Below are positions 62,481-64,000 of a stretch of DNA of 64,000 nucleotides, in pieces. The stretch comes from Aureibacter tunicatorum (lineage in GTDB: Bacteria; Bacteroidota; Bacteroidia; Cytophagales; Cyclobacteriaceae). The notes under the pieces were generated by a model. The model was not told where the DNA came from. It ran no database searches and worked only from the letters and a program-made list of their open reading frames with translations. Position numbers and translations under genes: made by a program. The DNA lies in NCBI RefSeq assembly GCF_036492635.1, contig NZ_AP025305.1, positions 1,612,001 through 1,676,000 of the forward strand, given 5' to 3'. Each line of letters begins with the position of its first letter. The stretch's first letter is position 1.

Positions 62481-62830
62481 AAAATTTATTTCAATAAAAA
62501 AATAAGTTTAAAAAGTTATATTTCAAACATATCAAGAGGATTTCCGGCTTTACTAAACCTAAATCGGTAATATGTGTATATATTTCAGTTGTTTTGGAGC
62601 TATGATGCCTCAAGATGTGTTGAATGTATCGCAAATTCACACCATTCTCCAAAAGGTGAGTTGCAAAACTATGTCTTAGACTATGAGGTGTAATTGTCTT
62701 ATCTACACTTGCTTCTTTTACATATTTTTCAACAAACTTTTGAGTACTTGTGCTTGTGTACATCCCTCCATTTTGACCTTCAAATAGATAAATTTCTGGA
62801 TTATATCTTTAGCATCTGATAGTTCTATCG
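62481..62830 (-). pseudogene. 3' fragment of a tyrosine recombinase, relic 7 (best preserved)
   Basis: Reads [77 protein letters not shown]. The catalytic HxxR and Tyr boxes are intact, but there is an internal deletion near the start, no box I Arg, and the same frame change before the [12 protein letters not shown] end as relics 3 and 6. The 90-codon frame 62491-62763 is the open part. Confidence 0.82.
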
Positions 62831-62885
62831 GCAAAAACTAAGCTTTCATATTGGACTCTGCGATCCATACGAAGACTATTATTCC
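62831..62885 (-). repeat. attC-like site (type A, diverged right end)
   Basis: GGCAAAAACTAAGCTTTCATATTGGACTCTGCG ... TCCATACGAAGACTATTATTCC. The loop is the same as in other type A sites; the outer core is eroded and overlaps the stop of the next gene. Confidence 0.65.
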
Positions 62886-63538
62886 TTAAACCTCCGCGAA
62901 ATCCCTAAACAATGTTCATCAGCAAAAGAGTGGCCTATACCATCGAATTGTAACTCTGATATTGCCACACGACTACTCTTTTCGCCATTATATCTACCAG
63001 AAAATATCAATTCAATACTCAAAGGATTATCACTTGAAAAACTATATGTTGAATCAAAACGAATGTATTGAAGCTTTGGAGTGTCTTGAATTCTATAAGC
63101 CTCTACTTTTTCCGAATTAATGTGCACCAATAAATTTTTGGCTCTAGATATAGAGTCATACTCATTTTTCGAATTTCGAATTCCATTAACGATATATAAG
63201 CCTCGTAAAGACTCGGTTGGGGATTTTGTAGCTAGAGAATCATAAGGATAACTGACAGTTGTAAATTTATAATTCAATTGAACCTTGTCATTATAGTAGT
63301 AAGTTGTATTTAACCTAGAATCATCAAGGGATTTATACGTTGAGTCTAAGTCATATCGAATATTTAATGAGCAAAACCAACTACACATTCCATTAAGCAT
63401 TGGTTCAGTTTTACCAAATACATTTTCAATTCCTTCTCTTTGATAAAACCCATTGCACACCACTGTAGTTTGCTTTCGGCTTATACAGCTCATAACAGTT
63501 AAACTCAAAAAGAGAAATATCTTAATTATTTGTCTCAA
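62879..63538 (-). CDS. Lipoprotein, possibly glycan-binding (cassette gene)
   Basis: 219 aa with lipobox Cys18 in TVMSC. MLNGMCSWFCSLNIRYDLDSTY resembles the start of NADase-type glycan-binding (discoidin-like) lipoproteins, and the later GLYIVNGIRNS, IRFDSTYSF fit that fold loosely. The assignment is tentative. Confidence 0.68.
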   Translation of the reverse strand: MRQIIKIFLFLSLTVMSCISRKQTTVVCNGFYQREGIENVFGKTEPMLNGMCSWFCSLNIRYDLDSTYKSLDDSRLNTTYYYNDKVQLNYKFTTVSYPYDSLATKSPTESLRGLYIVNGIRNSKNEYDSISRAKNLLVHINSEKVEAYRIQDTPKLQYIRFDSTYSFSSDNPLSIELIFSGRYNGEKSSRVAISELQFDGIGHSFADEHCLGISRRFKE

Positions 63539-63554
63539 TCTTCTTCTTAATTAT

Positions 63555-63608
63555 GGTTAACGCTTTGTGTAAGATGCGTTTTAATGCATTTTACATTGTG
63601 TTTTAAGC
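63555..63608 (-). repeat. attC-like site
   Basis: GGTTAACGCTTTGTGTAAGATGCGTTTTAATGCATTTTACATTGTGTTTTAAGC. Supplies the stop codon of the last gene (NKAA-stop). Confidence 0.8.
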
Positions 63609-64000
63609 TGCTTTATTTCTTATTAATTCAACTAATTCAGTCAAGGCATTATTGATTTCTTCATTAGTATTCCAATCCAATTTTCTACCATTAATTTCAA
63701 AATGGCAGTATAATCCATCTACAACTATTCCTCCCCAATTGGTCCGTTCAAGTTCAGCACTTAACAATCTATTAATTGTTTTAGACTCCTGTGAATTCAA
63801 TTTGACTTTCTTGCTTTTTATTGCTAGTCGATCAAGATTAAAAATCTTTTTATTAAATCTTTTGTTGTCATATTCAGCATTCCATATTTTTAATTCAAAT
63901 TCTGATGGATTATTATCATTCAGTGTAACCGAAAATCCATGAGATAATAATTGTCCTATTTCGAGATATTGAAATCGAAACTCTTCAGAATCATTTGTAT
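63603..64000 (-). CDS. Hypothetical protein, N-terminus beyond window (partial)
   Basis: The frame stays open from the TAA at 63603 to the window edge, giving 131 visible residues (EEFRFQYLEIGQLLSHGFSV ... VDGLYCHFEINGRKLDWNTNEEIN). The ATG at 63800 is internal. Soluble, immunity-like in composition; no family recognised. Stop codon lies in the attC-like site at 63555. Confidence 0.65.
   Translation of the reverse strand, partial: TNDSEEFRFQYLEIGQLLSHGFSVTLNDNNPSEFELKIWNAEYDNKRFNKKIFNLDRLAIKSKKVKLNSQESKTINRLLSAELERTNWGGIVVDGLYCHFEINGRKLDWNTNEEINNALTELVELIRNKAA

Noticed and set aside
30093-63608. Regularly spaced repeats as a CRISPR array
   Set aside because: Spacing is by whole genes, repeats are palindromic and variable in length (50-200 bp), and no spacers of uniform size exist.
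30093-63608. All palindromes as simple rho-independent terminators
   Set aside because: Most lack a T-run, reach 50-200 bp, share AAC/GTT cores and contain stop codons; terminators would not show these cores.

Overview
The window is AT-rich DNA from a member of the Bacteroidota, most likely a Cytophagales-type marine or soil bacterium. The evidence is a (probable) two-component propeller sensor, DUF3857 and DUF4465 proteins, many SPII lipoproteins, TAnnTTTG-type promoter boxes and AT-rich leaders without strong Shine-Dalgarno sequences. No rRNA, tRNA or CRISPR array was seen.

Left part (1-29.9 kb): a mixed chromosomal region. It starts inside a large periplasmic beta-propeller sensor on the minus strand. 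Next come a secreted esterase, a SAM methyltransferase and an overlapping pair of DUF3857/transglutaminase-like exported proteins. After these lie small lipoproteins, a decayed tandem family of DUF4465 lipoproteins, a palindromic MITE-like element, a uvrA-like gene fragment, a RibD-like reductase, an AraC regulator, an SDR oxidoreductase, a cold shock protein, a PhzF-family enzyme, a CaiB/BaiF CoA-transferase, an 816-aa protein with a kinase-like C-terminal half (possible contractile-injection-system effector), and a serine hydrolase.

Right part (about 30.1-63.6 kb): this is the striking region. Almost all genes lie on the minus strand, are short, and are mostly secreted, lipoprotein or immunity-protein-like. 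They are separated by imperfect palindromes that look like integron attC sites. In gene orientation each palindrome starts with an NNNNAAC core at or just after the stop codon and ends with a GTTRNNN-like core just before the next gene. I count about 30 such sites. Several supply the stop codon of the gene before them. Seven cassettes carry no normal gene but a decayed 3' fragment of one tyrosine recombinase (HxLRH and Tyr boxes, box I Arg missing), each closed by its own near-identical attC-like site. The copies fall into sublineages: one shares a frameshift, another shares a deletion that removes the catalytic Tyr. The broken fragment has therefore been copied repeatedly. No intact integrase is in the window, so the array resembles a cluster of attC sites lacking an integrase (CALIN), or the distal part of a sedentary chromosomal integron.

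A second repeat family (D) combines an attC-like palindrome with an AT-rich box 60-140 bp upstream of minus-strand genes, which may give cassettes their own promoters. A plus-strand island (35.4-37.2 kb: Crp/Fnr-like regulator plus CXXCH lipoprotein, followed by a MITE copy) interrupts the array. Cassette cargo includes a CPCC-type Cys-rich lipoprotein, a TIMP-like protein, a YncE/SPOR propeller, an M64 peptidase, an S66 (MccF-like) carboxypeptidase, DUF3995 and PH-like membrane proteins, and many unrecognised small proteins.
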